NCBI RefSeq assembly: GCF_032271945.1
Contig: NZ_CP130319.1
Coordinates: 3,305,001-3,369,000, forward strand
Direction of reading: 5' to 3'
Length of the DNA stretch: 64,000 nucleotides
DNA from: Paenibacillus sp. MBLB1832
GTDB lineage: Bacteria > Bacillota > Bacilli > Paenibacillales > NBRC-103111
Part shown: positions 26,576-35,974 of the stretch, piece by piece
Layout of the letters: every line of letters begins with the position of its first letter
Position numbering within the stretch: position 1 is the first letter of the stretch
Made by a program: the position numbers and the translations under genes
Notes under the pieces: generated by a model
The model's database searches: none
What the model saw: the letters and a program-made list of their open reading frames with translations, nothing else
Told to the model about the DNA's origin: nothing

Positions 26576-26612
26576 CCAAACCTTGCTTCAAGAGGATACC
26601 CTATATCTCCCA

Positions 26613-27581
26613 TTACCGCAATTCGATATCGCCCGAATAAATTTTGAGATGCTCACCGCTCGGCGTAATAACCGTTAAAGCACCCGAATCGTCCAAGGAA
26701 TCTGCGATCCCTTCGATCACTCCTGTTGGTGTGTTCGTACGGATTGGTCTTTTCAACGTGACGCTCAGCGCTTCCCAAAGCAATCGAATCGGGGCAAAGC
26801 CTTTCTCTAAGTACAAGGCATACAGCTCTTCGAATTCAAAAAGAAAGGCTTGTACGATACGTTCACGTGAGACGAGTGCGCCTGATTCAATAGCCAAAGA
26901 GGTTGCAATGTGCTTTAGTTCCTCTGGGTAGTCTTCATCCAGCAAATTCACACTAATGCCAATACCTGCAATCACATATTTCAATCGCTCGTCCTCGCCG
27001 CTGCTTTCCAGCAAAATGCCGCTCACTTTCTTGCCGTGAATCAACAAGTCGTTCGGCCATTTGATCCCAATCTCCACCTGACACACTTTTTGGATAGATC
27101 GGCATAGAGCCACTGCACTCAAAAGCGTCAGCTGCGGCATGAAATATACAGGTATCCGCGGGGTTAGAATGAGACTCATCCATATCCCTTTCCCCGCTGG
27201 AGAATGCCATTTGCGCCCCATACGGCCTCTCCCTGCATTCTGTTTCTCCGCGAGCACAATCGTGCCCTCAGGAGCGCCAGAAGCCACCAATTGATGCGCA
27301 ATCGTCTGTGTCGAATCTACCTCATCATAAATATGTACTTTATGGCCTAGTACTTTCGTCCGCATCCCATTCAGCAACTCACTTAGCTGCCACTTGGCAG
27401 GCTTGCTGATGAGACGGTACCCTTTGCGTGGGGAAGCCTCAAATTCATACCCCTCCGCTCTAAGCTCCTCAATATGCTTCCAGATCGCCGTACGGCTTAC
27501 ATTCAGCCGCCGACTGATTTCAGCGCCAGACACATACCCCTCCGACGCCTCATCGAATAGTTGTAAAATTTGTTCATTCAT
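26613..27581 (-). CDS. birA: Bifunctional biotin protein ligase / biotin operon repressor
   Basis: 322 residues. N-terminal winged helix (EISRRLNVSRTAIWKHIEEL, 20-39), the catalytic biotinyl-AMP loop GRGRMGRKWHSP, IKWPNDLL, and a small C-terminal SH3-like domain. It activates biotin and transfers it to carboxylases; the DNA-binding domain suggests it also represses biotin genes. Neighbour cca agrees with the Bacillus order cca-birA-panB. Confidence 0.95.
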   Translation of the reverse strand: MNEQILQLFDEASEGYVSGAEISRRLNVSRTAIWKHIEELRAEGYEFEASPRKGYRLISKPAKWQLSELLNGMRTKVLGHKVHIYDEVDSTQTIAHQLVASGAPEGTIVLAEKQNAGRGRMGRKWHSPAGKGIWMSLILTPRIPVYFMPQLTLLSAVALCRSIQKVCQVEIGIKWPNDLLIHGKKVSGILLESSGEDERLKYVIAGIGISVNLLDEDYPEELKHIATSLAIESGALVSRERIVQAFLFEFEELYALYLEKGFAPIRLLWEALSVTLKRPIRTNTPTGVIEGIADSLDDSGALTVITPSGEHLKIYSGDIELR

Positions 27582-27631
27582 AGGGATTCACCTGAAATCC
27601 TTTCGCCAGCGTTCAAATTCAATTTTTTGGT

Positions 27632-27866
27632 GTAAAGTCGAAGGAATCGATTAACTAGGTGACAATCAGGGCTGCTGCGATCGAGTTAGTCGGAAAAACC
27701 GTTTATCTCGCAGACAATTAAGGCTGCTGCGGTGGAGTTAGTCGGAAAAACCGTTTATCTCGCAGACAATCAGGCTGCTGCGATCGAGTTAGTCGGAAAA
27801 ACCGTTTATCTCGCAGACAATTAGGGCTGCTGCGGTGGAGTTAATCGAAAGAATCGAGTAACTCGC
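27632..27866. repeat. Tandem array of five 51-52 bp hairpin units (array 2)
   Basis: This fills most of the 332-base gap between birA and cca. Four units start at GAG 27683, 27735, 27786 and 27838 (spacings 52, 51, 52), and a diverged unit stands 52 bases upstream (AAGTCGAAGGAATCGATTAACT). Typical unit: GAGTTAGTCGG-AAA-ACCGTTTATCTC, then a 25-base connector GCAGACAAT.AGGCTGCTGCG. The last unit (GAGTTAATCGAAAGAATCGAGTAACTC) pairs best. Period and hairpin layout match the reverse complement of array 1, but the connectors differ. Confidence 0.88.
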
Positions 27867-27913
27867 CAACTCCACGTCGGCTATTCCGAGTAAAGAAAAA
27901 CCGCGCAGCGCTG

Positions 27914-29203
27914 CTACTTCGCAGCCTGCGCGGCGTGAATAAGAGCCTCGCGCTCGTTCGGGATTTCCCCGAGAGCGGCTCGCTCGAGCAGTTCCTGCAG
28001 CAGCACGCCCATCCATGGGCCTGGCTGCCGGCCTAGAGCTTCCGCCACATCCTGACCGGATATGGCGAGCTCCTTCAGGCTGAAGCAGGGAACCTCCTTC
28101 AGCCAAGTTTCACCGCGCCGCACCAGCGCCGGCGCCACGGTCTGAAGGAAGCGCGCGAGCTCGCCGCGCTTCTCAGTCTCCTGCGGCAGCTCGCGCAGCA
28201 GCCGCAGCAAGGCGCGGGCTGCGGCTTCGCCGCGGCGCACCGCGCCAAGCTTCCAGACCCGCTCCAGCGGAGCCGGGTCTGGCGCCTCTGCCTGCGCGGC
28301 CACAGCCTCGCGCAGGGCCAGTACGCCCGCGACGGCTGTGCCGTCGGCGCGGGAGAAGGTCAATGCCTGGAGAGCCGCGCGGACCGTGTCCGCTGGCACC
28401 TCCAGGAGCGTAATCAGCATGGCCCAGCGGTCATGCTGGTGTTCGAGCGCGCTGACGGCGTCCAGCGCGTCGTCCCAGGCGAGCCAAGCCTCAAAAGGCA
28501 GCGGAAGCTGCGTTTTGAGGTGGGCCAGCAGGCCGCTCGCCAAGAGCAGCCGCACAGCCCGCGCAGGGGCTGGGCCTTCAACCATGCGCTGCAGCTCGCT
28601 GCGCACGCGCTCCATCGCGATATGGCGCAGCAGATGAGCATGGCTCAGCAGCGCCTGCCACGTGCTGCTCTCGATCTCGAGTCCGTAGGTCGAGGCGAAG
28701 CGAATACAGCGAAGCATGCGCAGCGCATCTTCCCCGAAACGCTCCTCGGCATTGCCTACACAGCGCAGAATTCCCGCAACCAGGTCGGCTTGCCCTCCAA
28801 ACGGATCCAGCACCTCGCCGTTTAGAGCCATCGCCATGGCGTTCATCGTAAAATCGCGTCGTTTTAAATCTTCATTCAAATCTGAAATATAAGCGACAGC
28901 CGCAGGACGTCGAAAGCCCTCATACGCCTCTTCCTTGCGGAAGGTAGTCACCTCATACGTCCCTTCTGGCATTAACACCGTGACAGTCCCATGCTGCAGT
29001 CCCGTTGGGACGGTGCGCGGGAAAATCTGTATTACCTGCTCAGGCCGCGCCGAAGTGGCGATATCGATATCTTTGATCGGTTTATGCAGTACAGCGTCGC
29101 GAACACATCCACCAACGAGATACGCTTCGTACCCCGCTTCCGTCAACTTCGCAAGCACAGCCTCTGCACCAGTATCCTTGATTTTCATATGTCTTGCTTC
29201 CAA
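27914..29203 (-). CDS. cca: CCA tRNA nucleotidyltransferase
   Basis: Adds or repairs the 3' CCA of tRNAs. The N-terminal nucleotidyltransferase fold has YLVGGCVRDAVL and DIDIATSARPEQV, followed by RRDFTMNAMAM and the neck motif GEDALRMLRCIRFAST. 429 residues. The TTG at 29203 has GGAG at good spacing; ATG 29188 is the alternative. The C-terminal two thirds are very GC-rich (one 60-base line at 28201 has 47 G/C), while the N-terminal third is near 42-50%. Confidence 0.93.
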   Translation of the reverse strand: MEARHMKIKDTGAEAVLAKLTEAGYEAYLVGGCVRDAVLHKPIKDIDIATSARPEQVIQIFPRTVPTGLQHGTVTVLMPEGTYEVTTFRKEEAYEGFRRPAAVAYISDLNEDLKRRDFTMNAMAMALNGEVLDPFGGQADLVAGILRCVGNAEERFGEDALRMLRCIRFASTYGLEIESSTWQALLSHAHLLRHIAMERVRSELQRMVEGPAPARAVRLLLASGLLAHLKTQLPLPFEAWLAWDDALDAVSALEHQHDRWAMLITLLEVPADTVRAALQALTFSRADGTAVAGVLALREAVAAQAEAPDPAPLERVWKLGAVRRGEAAARALLRLLRELPQETEKRGELARFLQTVAPALVRRGETWLKEVPCFSLKELAISGQDVAEALGRQPGPWMGVLLQELLERAALGEIPNEREALIHAAQAAK

Positions 29204-29230
29204 ATATAGCGCTCCTAGCCAACATTCGCC

Positions 29231-30403
29231 TTATTGACAAGACGATGCTGAAAGACGATGAGATTCCGGGAGTTCTCTCCCTAATACACGGTAATAAATT
29301 TCTTCATATTGCAACGTTGTAATGTCATTACAGAACGTATAGCGTGCACGATTCAAACAATTTTGAGCCATTTGTTCATACAGTACTTGATTTTTCAATA
29401 ACTGAATCGCGTACTCCGCCATTTCAGCTGTATCGCCTACATTAGCCAAGTATCCTGTCTCACCATGTGTAATCAGCTCAGGTATTCCGCCTGCATTCGA
29501 TCCGATCGTTGGGACACCGCAAGCCATCGCTTCTAAAGCCACTAGCCCGAAGCTTTCTTTCTCTGACGGCAGCAACATCACATCAGCTAGTGAAATCACT
29601 TGCGCGACGTCATCTTGCTTTCCACAGAACAACACCTTATCTGTAAGGCCGAGCTCCTTCACTTTCGAAATCATTTTCGAAAGATCCGGTCCTTCCCCGA
29701 CGAATAACAATCTGGAAGGCACTTCTTTACTTACTTTTGCGAAAATATCAACAACATCCTGCACCCTTTTCACAGGTCGGAAATTGGAAATATGAATGAG
29801 AATCTTTTCGTCAGGACGCGCAAATTCCGTTCTCAGTTTCGTAATATCACGCGGATAATACACGCGTTTATCAACGAAGTTGTAAGTGAGATCGATATCA
29901 CGTTCAATGTGTAATAATTCTCTTGTTTCTTTAATGAGATCCTTCGACACAGCCGTCACAGCGTCGCTCTCGTTAATCGCATAACGAATGAGATCGGAGA
30001 TCGATTGATCTTGACCCAACACCGTAATATCCGTTCCATGCAGCGTGGTAACGACTTTCAAGTTCGTTCCCACCATTTGCTTCGCCAGCAATGCGCACAC
30101 CGCATGCGGAATGGCATAATGCACGTGCAGTAAGTCAAGCTCTTCCATCTTCGCAACTTGCGCTAATTTACTAGCAAGCGACAGGTCGTAAGGCGGATAG
30201 CGAAACACATAATATTGACTGACTTCGACTTCATGATAAAAAATATTTTTATGAAACTTGCCTAACCGAAACGGCATACTATGCGTGATGAAATGAACTT
30301 CATGTCCTTTTTCCGCAAGTAATTTCCCTAGCTCTGTCGCAACAACCCCAGATCCGCCAAGCGTCGGATAACAAGTAATCCCGATTTTCAATTTGTCTTT
30401 CAT
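29231..30403 (-). CDS. bshA: N-acetyl-alpha-D-glucosaminyl L-malate synthase (bacillithiol)
   Basis: GT4 glycosyltransferase joining GlcNAc from UDP-GlcNAc to L-malate, the first step of bacillithiol synthesis. About 390 residues. GITCYPTLGGSGVVATELG at the N-terminus, GTDITVLG in the middle and the nucleotide-sugar motif EKESFGLVALEAMACGVP are typical of BshA. ATG 30403 follows AGAGGTG; an upstream TTG at 30424 is unlikely. Next to bshB1, as in Bacillus. Confidence 0.95.
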   Translation of the reverse strand: MKDKLKIGITCYPTLGGSGVVATELGKLLAEKGHEVHFITHSMPFRLGKFHKNIFYHEVEVSQYYVFRYPPYDLSLASKLAQVAKMEELDLLHVHYAIPHAVCALLAKQMVGTNLKVVTTLHGTDITVLGQDQSISDLIRYAINESDAVTAVSKDLIKETRELLHIERDIDLTYNFVDKRVYYPRDITKLRTEFARPDEKILIHISNFRPVKRVQDVVDIFAKVSKEVPSRLLFVGEGPDLSKMISKVKELGLTDKVLFCGKQDDVAQVISLADVMLLPSEKESFGLVALEAMACGVPTIGSNAGGIPELITHGETGYLANVGDTAEMAEYAIQLLKNQVLYEQMAQNCLNRARYTFCNDITTLQYEEIYYRVLGRELPESHRLSASSCQ

Positions 30404-30420
30404 GTTACACCTCTTTCCGA

Positions 30421-31113
30421 TCAATCAAACTGTTCGATGACTAAGGGCAATTTCGAAACGAACCCTTCCGCGTACGTCAGTTGACGTCTTTGCCCCATTA
30501 AGCGATCCCTGGCTTCTACGCGTTCGACATAGCCTTGATTGAGTGGCGTCGCCACCGTTCCTGCACCTGTCATAAATTGTGATTGATAAGCACGTAACGC
30601 AGCCATTTTCAGCTCATAGGCATCGGTTACATCCACCATGACATCAGCTTCATACACATCATTTATAAAATAAAAATATAACTGTTCCACGTTCACTGGC
30701 TCTGAATCTGGTAAATATCTACGCAATTTCGCGTTGAACACAGCTTCCTGAATCAAATGAGAGCAAGCAATATGATCGGGATGACGATCCTGCCAGTACG
30801 GAGCAAATACGATTCTAGGGCGAAATTTACGAATCTCTTGGGTAATGCGCTCGATATGATCTGCGTTCACAAACAACCCGCGATCGGGAAGTCCAAGATT
30901 CGTACGCGACACAACCCCTAAGATTTTCGCCGCTTCTTCCGCTTCTTTAATTCTCGTTTCCACTGTTCCGTTCGAGGACATTTCCGCATAGGTCAAATCG
31001 CACAAGCCAACGCGCGAACCGCGTGCTGTATGCTTCGCAATGGAAGCTCCCATCCCGATCTCGGCATCATCCGCATGGGCGCCAAAAATAAGAATATCTA
31101 GTTGTTCACTCAT
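30421..31113 (-). CDS. bshB1: Bacillithiol N-acetyl-GlcNAc-malate deacetylase
   Basis: LmbE-family zinc deacetylase that removes the acetyl group from GlcNAc-malate made by BshA. The metal motif GAHADDAEIG is at residues 9-18 and the later histidine in RHPDHIACS. 230 residues from ATG 31113, which directly follows the mgsA stop codon (one base between). bshC is not in the window. Confidence 0.94.
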   Translation of the reverse strand: MSEQLDILIFGAHADDAEIGMGASIAKHTARGSRVGLCDLTYAEMSSNGTVETRIKEAEEAAKILGVVSRTNLGLPDRGLFVNADHIERITQEIRKFRPRIVFAPYWQDRHPDHIACSHLIQEAVFNAKLRRYLPDSEPVNVEQLYFYFINDVYEADVMVDVTDAYELKMAALRAYQSQFMTGAGTVATPLNQGYVERVEARDRLMGQRRQLTYAEGFVSKLPLVIEQFD

Positions 31114-31114
31114 T

Positions 31115-31534
31115 CTATTCGATTCCTGGTTTATATTTATGTACGAGTTCTCTCCATGCAAAATCGCCACGATCCAACGCCTTAACCAGCAATTCTGCTG
31201 TCGCGATATTCGTCGCACACGGAATGCCCTGCACATCACATAGACGAAGCAAAGCGATAATGTCTGGTTCGTGCGGCTGGGCCATCAATGGATCACGAAG
31301 GAAGATAATAAAGTCCATTTCATTTTCAGCAACCATTGCACCGATTTGTTGGTCGCCGCCGAGCGGACCCGACATAAAACGATGTACACTCAATTGCGTG
31401 TTATCCATAATGCGTTGCCCGGTCGTGCCTGTTCCGTATAATTTATGCCCTGCGAAAACTTGCTCATACGCAGTAACGAAATTTACCATCTCATCTTTTT
31501 TCCGATCATGGGCAATAAGTGCAATGTTCAACAT
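31115..31534 (-). CDS. mgsA: Methylglyoxal synthase
   Basis: Converts dihydroxyacetone phosphate to methylglyoxal and phosphate. 139 residues. [42 protein letters not shown] and [14 protein letters not shown] contain the catalytic aspartates and the phosphate loop. Adjacent to bshB1: bacillithiol takes part in methylglyoxal detoxification in Bacillus, so the pairing makes sense. Confidence 0.97.
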   Translation of the reverse strand: MLNIALIAHDRKKDEMVNFVTAYEQVFAGHKLYGTGTTGQRIMDNTQLSVHRFMSGPLGGDQQIGAMVAENEMDFIIFLRDPLMAQPHEPDIIALLRLCDVQGIPCATNIATAELLVKALDRGDFAWRELVHKYKPGIE

Positions 31535-31559
31535 CTGCGTTCCACGCTCCTAGTGGTCA

Positions 31560-32363
31560 TTAATCTATAAAATGCTCAAATCCATAAATCATGCCAGAAT
31601 AAGTCATGACTTTACGAATTGCAATGGCAACACCTGGCATATAGGCTGCGCGATCATAGGAATCATGTCTAATTTTCAACGCTTGACCTTGTTCAGCCAT
31701 AATCACTTCTTGTTGTGCGAAAACACCAGGCAAACGAACGCTATGTATTCTAAATCCATTGTAATACCCGCCGCGAGAACCTTCAATTGTTTCTTCTTCC
31801 TTCGGATTCCCTTGCTTAATTTCTTCACGAACTTCGGAAATAAGCTCCGCAGTTTTCACCGCCGTTCCAGAAGGTGCATCCAATTTCTGATCGCCATGAT
31901 ATTCAATGATTTCTAAATGAGGGAAATATTTCGACGCTTGCGCCGCAAAACGCATCATCAGAATTGCTCCAATAGAGAAATTAGGTGCAATCAGTCCGCC
32001 GATTCCGTTATCCTGGCACAGCTTGTCCAACTCAGCAATCGCCCCCGGCGTGAATCCGGTTGTACCCATGACTGGGCGAATGCCTAGTCGAATTGCTAGA
32101 TTTGTATGTGAAACCGCCGTCTGCGGTCCTGTAAAATCAACCAACACATCTGGTCTTGCTTCCGATAATGCTTGCTCGATATCATTGCTCATGAGAACGC
32201 CGCAATCATCCATACCAACCATTTTACCCAAATCAATTGGGCCGGTCGTTCGGCTAACCCCTGCAACTAACTCCATATCGGATTCGCGCAGAACGGTTTT
32301 CACAACTTCCCGACCCATTCTACCACTTGCGCCAATGACAGCTACTCGAATTTTCTGTTCCAT
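31560..32363 (-). CDS. dapB: 4-hydroxy-tetrahydrodipicolinate reductase
   Basis: NAD(P)H reductase of the lysine/diaminopimelate (and spore dipicolinate) pathway. 267 residues. N-terminal Rossmann motif VIGASGRMGREVV, the central EIIEYHGDQKLDAPSGTA segment with the catalytic His and Lys region, and GGYYNGFRIHSVRLPG. Position before mgsA matches the Bacillus order. Confidence 0.96.
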   Translation of the reverse strand: MEQKIRVAVIGASGRMGREVVKTVLRESDMELVAGVSRTTGPIDLGKMVGMDDCGVLMSNDIEQALSEARPDVLVDFTGPQTAVSHTNLAIRLGIRPVMGTTGFTPGAIAELDKLCQDNGIGGLIAPNFSIGAILMMRFAAQASKYFPHLEIIEYHGDQKLDAPSGTAVKTAELISEVREEIKQGNPKEEETIEGSRGGYYNGFRIHSVRLPGVFAQQEVIMAEQGQALKIRHDSYDRAAYMPGVAIAIRKVMTYSGMIYGFEHFID

Positions 32364-32402
32364 ATCGTAAGAATCTCCTTTATCTCATCTTCTAGCTTGG
32401 GA

Positions 32403-32903
32403 TCATTTCATTTTCAATTGGTACAATGCTGCTTGCCGCTTTGCCACTTCATTAACGGGCTCCAAGCGGACTGCTTCCATGACGGTTTGATAGGCTCTTG
32501 TGAAATCATTCCGCAAGGCGAAGGCTTCCCCTAATATTAAATAGGCTTCTATGGCCAAGGGATCGAGTACGATCGCTTCTTTCAGTAAAAAAATCGCACG
32601 TTCCGCATGCTCGGTAGGCGTACTCAGCAATTTTCTCGCTTCTTCCACCCTTTCTCGTGCATGAAGCACCTGCAAATGAAAGCGAAACGCCTCATTGTCC
32701 GGCTCTAGCTCAATGGCTTTCGACGCATGTTCGACCGCTTTGTTTAATTTATTACTTCTTGTGAATGTAATCGAAAGTTTGTGATGATAGGCAGCATTGT
32801 TTGGTTCTTCCGCTATCGCTTTTTCAAACCATTCAATGGCCTTTTCGAAATCATGCCCAAGTATGGATTCGTACGCTTTCTGTATTTCGTTTTCTCCATT
32901 CAT
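32403..32903 (-). CDS. Tetratricopeptide-repeat protein
   Basis: 166 residues made almost entirely of TPR pairs: KAIEWFEKAIAEEPNNAAYH, LNKAVEHASKAIELEPDNEA and AYLILGEAFALRNDFTRAYQ. No enzymatic domain and no membrane segment. Lies between dapB and the frameshifted ypjD. Its partner is unknown. Confidence 0.8.
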   Translation of the reverse strand: MNGENEIQKAYESILGHDFEKAIEWFEKAIAEEPNNAAYHHKLSITFTRSNKLNKAVEHASKAIELEPDNEAFRFHLQVLHARERVEEARKLLSTPTEHAERAIFLLKEAIVLDPLAIEAYLILGEAFALRNDFTRAYQTVMEAVRLEPVNEVAKRQAALYQLKMK

Positions 32904-32966
32904 CTGCCCATCCTCCTTACCATTCGCGGTTTTCCCGACTTATGGGGATGGTATAGTTTATGAAGT

Positions 32967-33304
32967 TCAGTTTGTTTCGGTGTTTATTTTAGTCCAACGC
33001 CCTGCGTCACGCGTGTTGAACTTGTGCATGATTTTATCATGGGCTTCTGTCAAATCAATCCCAAGCGAGTTGGCAAAGCAGATCGTAATGAACAAAATAT
33101 CGCCAAGCTCCAACTCAATTGAATTATCGGCTTCTGTGCTTTTTTTAGGTTTCTCCCAAAAGAATGGTTCACCTCACGGGCCAATTCGCCCACTTCTTCC
33201 GACATTCTTGCCAGCATGGACAACGGACTGAAATAACCTTCCTTAAACTGGGAAATATAAATATCAACCTCTTGTTGCAGGTCTTTTAATGAGCGCTCTG
33301 ACAT
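32967..33304 (-). pseudogene. ypjD: MazG-like nucleotide pyrophosphohydrolase YpjD, single-base frameshift
   Basis: From ATG 33304 the frame encodes LQQEVDIYISQFKEGYFSPL and MSEEVGELAREVNHSFG, the MazG-type EExxE metal site. After FG the frame breaks. Adding one G to the GGG run (plus-strand CCC at 33155-33157) restores GEKPKKSTEADNSIELELG, then DILFITICFANS and AHDKIMHKFNTRDAGRW, ending at 32967 near the usual 110-residue length. Without the repair the product is only about 84 residues and loses half the active site. This is either a sequencing error in a short homopolymer or a recent inactivation. Confidence 0.85.
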
Positions 33305-33417
33305 TGGCATCCTTCTTTCCATCTTCTACAAAGGTTATCCTCCTTATGTTAAACTAAACAAGAAAAGTTGACAAATTTTTTTAACCCGCAGGTAACTTAG
33401 GTTTGGAGGACATTCAC

Positions 33418-34290
33418 ATGATATTCAAAGAAAGATTGCAAGATCAATTTATTAATGTGCTAGGCATCAGTATCGGCACGGCAATTTATGCGTTTGGGTT
33501 GCATTATTTTGTTATTTCCAATGAACTTATGGAGGGCGGCGTTACAGGAATTTCCCTATTGCTCAAATATGTGCTTAATGTACCTCCTTCCATTTCCACA
33601 CTCCTATTTAATATCCCCTTATTTTATATAGGATGGCGAAATTTCGGAAGAGGCCCGATGTTATATACAATTTACGGGGTTGTTTGCCTATCCTTCTTTC
33701 TATGGGTCATGGAATGGCTCATCCATATGGGCTGGCTTATTCCTTTTCAGACGACGCAGGACTACTTCTTGGCCACTTTATATGCGGGTATAACACTCGG
33801 AACAGGGCTTGGACTCGTATTCCGCTTTGGCGGCACCACTGGCGGCTCTGATATCTTAGCCCGAATTGGTCATAAGAAACGGGGCTGGAGCGTTGGACAA
33901 GTCATTCTCATTATCGACGTCCTCGTAATCGGTTCATCGCTCATTTACTTACCGAAAGAGAAAGTGCTCTATTCACTAGTAGCCGTATTCGTCACTTCGC
34001 GGCTGATCGATTACATATCAGAGGGCGCTTACGCGGCCAAAGCTTTCACAATCATCACCGAGCAACCCGGTATGCTGGCCGATACAATTACAAAAGAACT
34101 AGATCGCGGTGTTACCTTATTCCCAGCGCGAGGCGCATATTCAGGCAATACCAAAGAAGTCGTTTATTGTGTCGTATATCGGCATGAAACGAGACGAATG
34201 CGAGAATTGATTCATGCTTTAGACCCTCGCGCATTCATCATTGTTGGGGATGTACATGAGGTTTTTGGGGAAGGCTTTAAAGCACATTAA
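33418..34290 (+). CDS. YitT-family membrane protein (DUF2179)
   Basis: 290 residues. Five or so hydrophobic segments in the first 190 residues (for example VLGISIGTAIYAFGLHYFVI and ATLYAGITLGTGLGLVFRFG), the family motif FRFGGTTGGSDILARI, and a soluble C-terminal DUF2179 domain (KAFTIITEQPGMLADTITKEL...GRGVTLFPARGAYSG region). ATG 33418 has GGAGG eight bases upstream; a TTG at 33403 overlaps that site. Function of the family is not established. It is transcribed opposite to both neighbours. Confidence 0.85.
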   Translation: MIFKERLQDQFINVLGISIGTAIYAFGLHYFVISNELMEGGVTGISLLLKYVLNVPPSISTLLFNIPLFYIGWRNFGRGPMLYTIYGVVCLSFFLWVMEWLIHMGWLIPFQTTQDYFLATLYAGITLGTGLGLVFRFGGTTGGSDILARIGHKKRGWSVGQVILIIDVLVIGSSLIYLPKEKVLYSLVAVFVTSRLIDYISEGAYAAKAFTIITEQPGMLADTITKELDRGVTLFPARGAYSGNTKEVVYCVVYRHETRRMRELIHALDPRAFIIVGDVHEVFGEGFKAH

Positions 34291-34300
34291 ATTTGTATAC

Positions 34301-34347
34301 AAAAAAGTGGATGGGCCAGCTCCAAGAGCTTGCTCCATCCACTTTTT
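34301..34347. terminator. Bidirectional terminator between the yitT-like gene and ypjB
   Basis: AAAAAAGTGGATGG...CCATCCACTTTTTT with an inner GCTC/GAGC stem between converging genes. Confidence 0.92.
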
Positions 34348-35226
34348 TCAAATATTCTCGCCTTTTTCCCGCTGTTTGACTGGCACAATATGACGTCCCG
34401 ATTGGCGCATGCGCCATCCGACGTAAGATAACACGGATACAATGATGAACCCCATGCTAATCGACCAAATAATCGGTTGATTCGGATCCGTTAGCGGTAC
34501 ATAAGCTAGTGCATCCTTATGTTTCATGAACAACTCATCCAGTACGGCATTCAAGCTTGTAAGCGCGCTGTCAATTTGCTTCATGGGCATTGGTTTCGTG
34601 TTCACTTGTGTTCCAATGTAGCGTAAGAGAGAATCAAGCTTCTCTACCGATGAAGGTTCACGACTAATCAGGAGAGAAGGATGAATGATTGCAATATGCT
34701 GCACGAGTACACCGTACTCTCGAATGGCATCCCCTGGATTATTCGCTTTAACTTGTTTGCGCATCATATCACTATCGTTGAGCAAAACTTTATAGTATTG
34801 CAGCCACATCGGCTGATTCTTATGCGTAAGTGCATCCGTTGCTAAACGGATCTTAGCCACAGCAATTTGACCCTCTGCAGGTGAATAATTAGCCGCGTTA
34901 TACACGCGTTTCGCCTCTGTGATCGTTTGAGTCAACGCATTCAAGCCCTCAACCGAGGTAATGCCTTCGAACTGAATCTTCGGGATTTGATCTGCAATTT
35001 GGCTTAGTTTATTTCTTGCATCCGATACTTGCCCAGACATCGTCAACGTATACATCTCTTCTGCAATTCCATTCAGAAAAGCAATTTTCTCTAGTTGCAC
35101 GGGATCCATCGGCTTCAGAGCTTGTCCGGTGGTACCAACGCTTTTTCCGCAAGCAGCAAGTACACATACGACTGCTGTGATGAGTAGTAGGATCATTAGA
35201 CTTCGTTTGCCTCTAACGAAAAACAT
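34348..35226 (-). CDS. ypjB: Sporulation protein YpjB, lipoprotein-like
   Basis: 292 residues. N-terminal hydrophobic stretch ending in VLAACGKS, a lipobox-type cysteine near residue 26. A helical external region follows, then a C-terminal transmembrane helix (IIWSISMGFIIVSVLSYVGW, about 253-272) and a short basic tail. Layout and position beside ypjA, ypjD and dapB match B. subtilis YpjB, a sporulation protein. Detailed function is unknown. Confidence 0.82.
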   Translation of the reverse strand: MFFVRGKRSLMILLLITAVVCVLAACGKSVGTTGQALKPMDPVQLEKIAFLNGIAEEMYTLTMSGQVSDARNKLSQIADQIPKIQFEGITSVEGLNALTQTITEAKRVYNAANYSPAEGQIAVAKIRLATDALTHKNQPMWLQYYKVLLNDSDMMRKQVKANNPGDAIREYGVLVQHIAIIHPSLLISREPSSVEKLDSLLRYIGTQVNTKPMPMKQIDSALTSLNAVLDELFMKHKDALAYVPLTDPNQPIIWSISMGFIIVSVLSYVGWRMRQSGRHIVPVKQREKGENI

Positions 35227-35280
35227 GGGACTTCCCCTCCTTCACCATCATCATATGGAGGTTCGTCCCATTTTAGACCA

Positions 35281-35940
35281 TTATTGCGGTAGTTTGACCC
35301 TGCTTTTCTCTCTTGCCAAATAACACGTGATCGCAATCCAAATTCCAATGATACTCAAGCAAATGGTGAAAAATTGTATGGTGCCTAAATAAGGATGCAA
35401 TTCACGTTGCAAGCGTGGGAACACGCCTTTTTCATAATCCATATAGTCATTCCACAAGGTCCAAATGGCGACGATAACGACAGCTGGTATCCCGTAGGAA
35501 AACCACCGTACGAATAATAGCGCTTCCACCGCCATTGCCAAATGTGACGCCGTTAACATCCAACCATCCCATCCCACGGATGCGCCTTGGTAAGCCCCTG
35601 CCCAAATCATCGTAACGGCCCATATCCCATATTTAAAAGAAGTAATTAATCCGAAAGCTTCGATAAAACTGCGAATGGCTTTATATAGCTTACTTGGTGT
35701 TCGCGTTGATGAGCGATCGGCAATCAAATAACCTACGGATAATGTGAAAAATAAACTAGCCGTCGGGCTATCTGGCACAAAGTACACATACCATACAGGA
35801 TTTTCAGCGATGGTGTCTATCATTTGCCCCCAATACCATTCATAGCCATAGATCGTCCCAAGGATATTGCAGATGAACAACAACCATAACATTTTCTTAT
35901 CGAGCAAGAATTCTCGACTCCAGAAATAGGAAACGGACAT
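35281..35940 (-). CDS. ypjA: YpjA-like membrane protein (DUF1405)
   Basis: About 219 residues from ATG 35940, which has GGGAGGA at proper spacing. Six or so hydrophobic segments; WLLFICNILGTIYGYEWY and VYFVPDSPTASLFFTLSVGY are typical of DUF1405. Follows qcrC and precedes ypjB, as in Bacillus. No known activity. Confidence 0.85.
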   Translation of the reverse strand: MSVSYFWSREFLLDKKMLWLLFICNILGTIYGYEWYWGQMIDTIAENPVWYVYFVPDSPTASLFFTLSVGYLIADRSSTRTPSKLYKAIRSFIEAFGLITSFKYGIWAVTMIWAGAYQGASVGWDGWMLTASHLAMAVEALLFVRWFSYGIPAVVIVAIWTLWNDYMDYEKGVFPRLQRELHPYLGTIQFFTICLSIIGIWIAITCYLAREKSRVKLPQ

Positions 35941-35974
35941 GCAGGCTCCTCCCATGTATACCAACATTTCTTTT

